A stretch of 33,694 nt of DNA, taken from Candidatus Zixiibacteriota bacterium (GTDB lineage Bacteria; Zixibacteria; MSB-5A5; GN15; FEB-12). Under the pieces are notes generated by a model. It had not been told where the DNA came from. It saw nothing but the letters and a program-made list of their open reading frames with translations, and searched no databases. Where the stretch lies: contig CP070756.1 of NCBI GenBank assembly GCA_020348905.1, positions 2,803,675 through 2,837,368 of the forward strand, given 5' to 3'. The position numbers were made by a program, and so were the translations under genes. Positions 33,032-33,694 of this stretch are shown here, piece after piece; the first letter of the stretch is position 1; every line of letters begins with the position of its first letter.

Positions 33032-33694
33032 ATGGAAACTAAGAAACTAACTGCGGAGATGCTACAATTTCGATTGGGCCATGATCCAGATATCGATCCG
33101 GATTGGTTTGTGGCGCACCTCAACGATGTCATCCGATTCAATCCTGATGGCTGCTTCGCTCTTGTTGATGGCGACGATGTAACCGGCATGATAACATCCA
33201 CCGTCTACCAGCAGGTGGGTTGGCTGGGTTGGCTGTTTGTCCTGGAGGAGTACCGTCAGAGAGGACTGGGCGCACAACTGATGGAAAAGGGCATCGAACA
33301 CATCCGGTCCCGGGACATCAAGACTGTTCTTCTGGAGGCTGACCTCAAAGCGATTCCGCTTTACGAACGCCTGGGTTTCGTCGAACATTTCAACACCCAG
33401 CATTTCACTCTCACCAGAGGCGATTTCAAGTGCGGCCATCGTATCGCAGCACAGGTGGCTTCTATTGCCCGTGATGACCTCAATGCTATCGCCGATTTCG
33501 ATCGTGGCTTTTTCCACGAGGACCGCTTGGGCCTGTTCGAAACCGTGGTATCAAATCCCACATTCCGAGGTTTTGCCGCAACTAAAGGCGGCAAAATGGC
33601 CGGGTATATCTTTGTTACCGAAGCCACCGAGAATCAGCAGGTCAGTCCGTTGATTGTCGATTTGTCCCATGAGCACGCGGAGGAAGTCGCCGGA
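33032..33694 (+). CDS. GNAT N-acetyltransferase with two GNAT lobes, C-terminal part cut off by window end
   Basis: Translation from ATG 33032 gives 221 codons and is still open at the last base. The first GNAT domain (about residues 12-130) has the acetyl-CoA loop RQRGLGA (75-81) and the Y111-ERLGF ending. A second, GNAT-like region starts about residue 140 (RDDLNAIADFDRGFF...) with a strand GYIFVTEAT typical of the fold and is truncated. Such double-lobed acetyltransferases usually act on small molecules or amino groups; the substrate is unknown. It starts 11 bases after the antiporter stop and so is likely in the same transcript. Confidence 0.85.
   Translation, partial: METKKLTAEMLQFRLGHDPDIDPDWFVAHLNDVIRFNPDGCFALVDGDDVTGMITSTVYQQVGWLGWLFVLEEYRQRGLGAQLMEKGIEHIRSRDIKTVLLEADLKAIPLYERLGFVEHFNTQHFTLTRGDFKCGHRIAAQVASIARDDLNAIADFDRGFFHEDRLGLFETVVSNPTFRGFAATKGGKMAGYIFVTEATENQQVSPLIVDLSHEHAEEVAG

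Noticed and set aside
1-33694. CRISPR arrays, insertion sequences, prophage or integrase genes, rRNA and tRNA genes
   Set aside because: No regular direct repeats with spacers, no transposase or integrase motifs, and no RNA gene patterns were seen anywhere in the window.

Overview
The window is a dense, ordinary-composition stretch of a chromosome from a Gram-negative, motile, respiring bacterium. It has lipid-anchored or periplasmic electron carriers, a SecD start, flagellar MotA/MotB and signal-peptide M16 peptidase. The 11-subunit complex I and the Rieske/cytochrome b/multiheme cytochrome c cluster would fit an uncultured FCB-type or deltaproteobacteria-like lineage (for example Zixibacteria). 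No 16S or other decisive marker is present, so the lineage is a guess.

Layout. 1-685 (minus): the first 55 codons of secD and a small secreted protein of unknown function whose mRNA looks nearly leaderless. 743-5607 (plus): an M16 metallopeptidase, then a Na+/phosphate cotransporter with a PhoU-like partner, ending at a strong terminator. 5599-8455 (minus): a three-gene unit behind a perfect consensus promoter: DUF502 membrane protein, a PTS EIIA-CBS fusion and a Ca2+/cation exchanger. 8469-18569 (minus): nuoA-B-C-D-H-I-J-K-L-M-N, a complex I operon without the NADH-oxidising nuoE/F/G genes. 18831-21654 (minus): Rieske protein, b6-type cytochrome b and a multiheme cytochrome c, a quinol-oxidising complex behind its own consensus promoter. 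21766-24054 (minus): RidA, an HD-GYP phosphodiesterase and an unknown 206-residue protein. 24434-26020 (plus): a small basic protein and an endonuclease/exonuclease/phosphatase family protein, separated by a structured non-coding stretch. 26063-31353 (minus): motA, motB, mfd. 31629-33694 (plus): a CPA2 cation/proton antiporter and the start of a double GNAT acetyltransferase.

How the genes fit together. The Nuo complex would take electrons from a donor other than NADH (a ferredoxin is the usual inference), reduce quinone and pump ions. The Rieske/cytochrome b complex would oxidise the quinol and pass electrons to the multiheme cytochrome. The cation/proton antiporter, the Na+/phosphate symporter, the Ca2+ exchanger and the MotAB stator would all draw on the resulting ion gradient.

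Most unusual point. The multiheme cytochrome c reading frame starts at 20075 with a signal peptide and a good first heme motif, then runs into an in-frame TGA exactly at the second cysteine codon of its second CXXCH heme motif. A TAG follows seven codons later, and the same frame then continues for 347 codons with seven more heme motifs. A 12-bp bulged stem-loop lies right behind the TGA with spacing and loop composition like a bacterial SECIS element. This is either a candidate selenocysteine (CXXUH) cytochrome, a gene broken by two nonsense changes, or a sequence error. The TAG argues against simple selenocysteine decoding, since TAG is a normal stop for at least eight other genes here.
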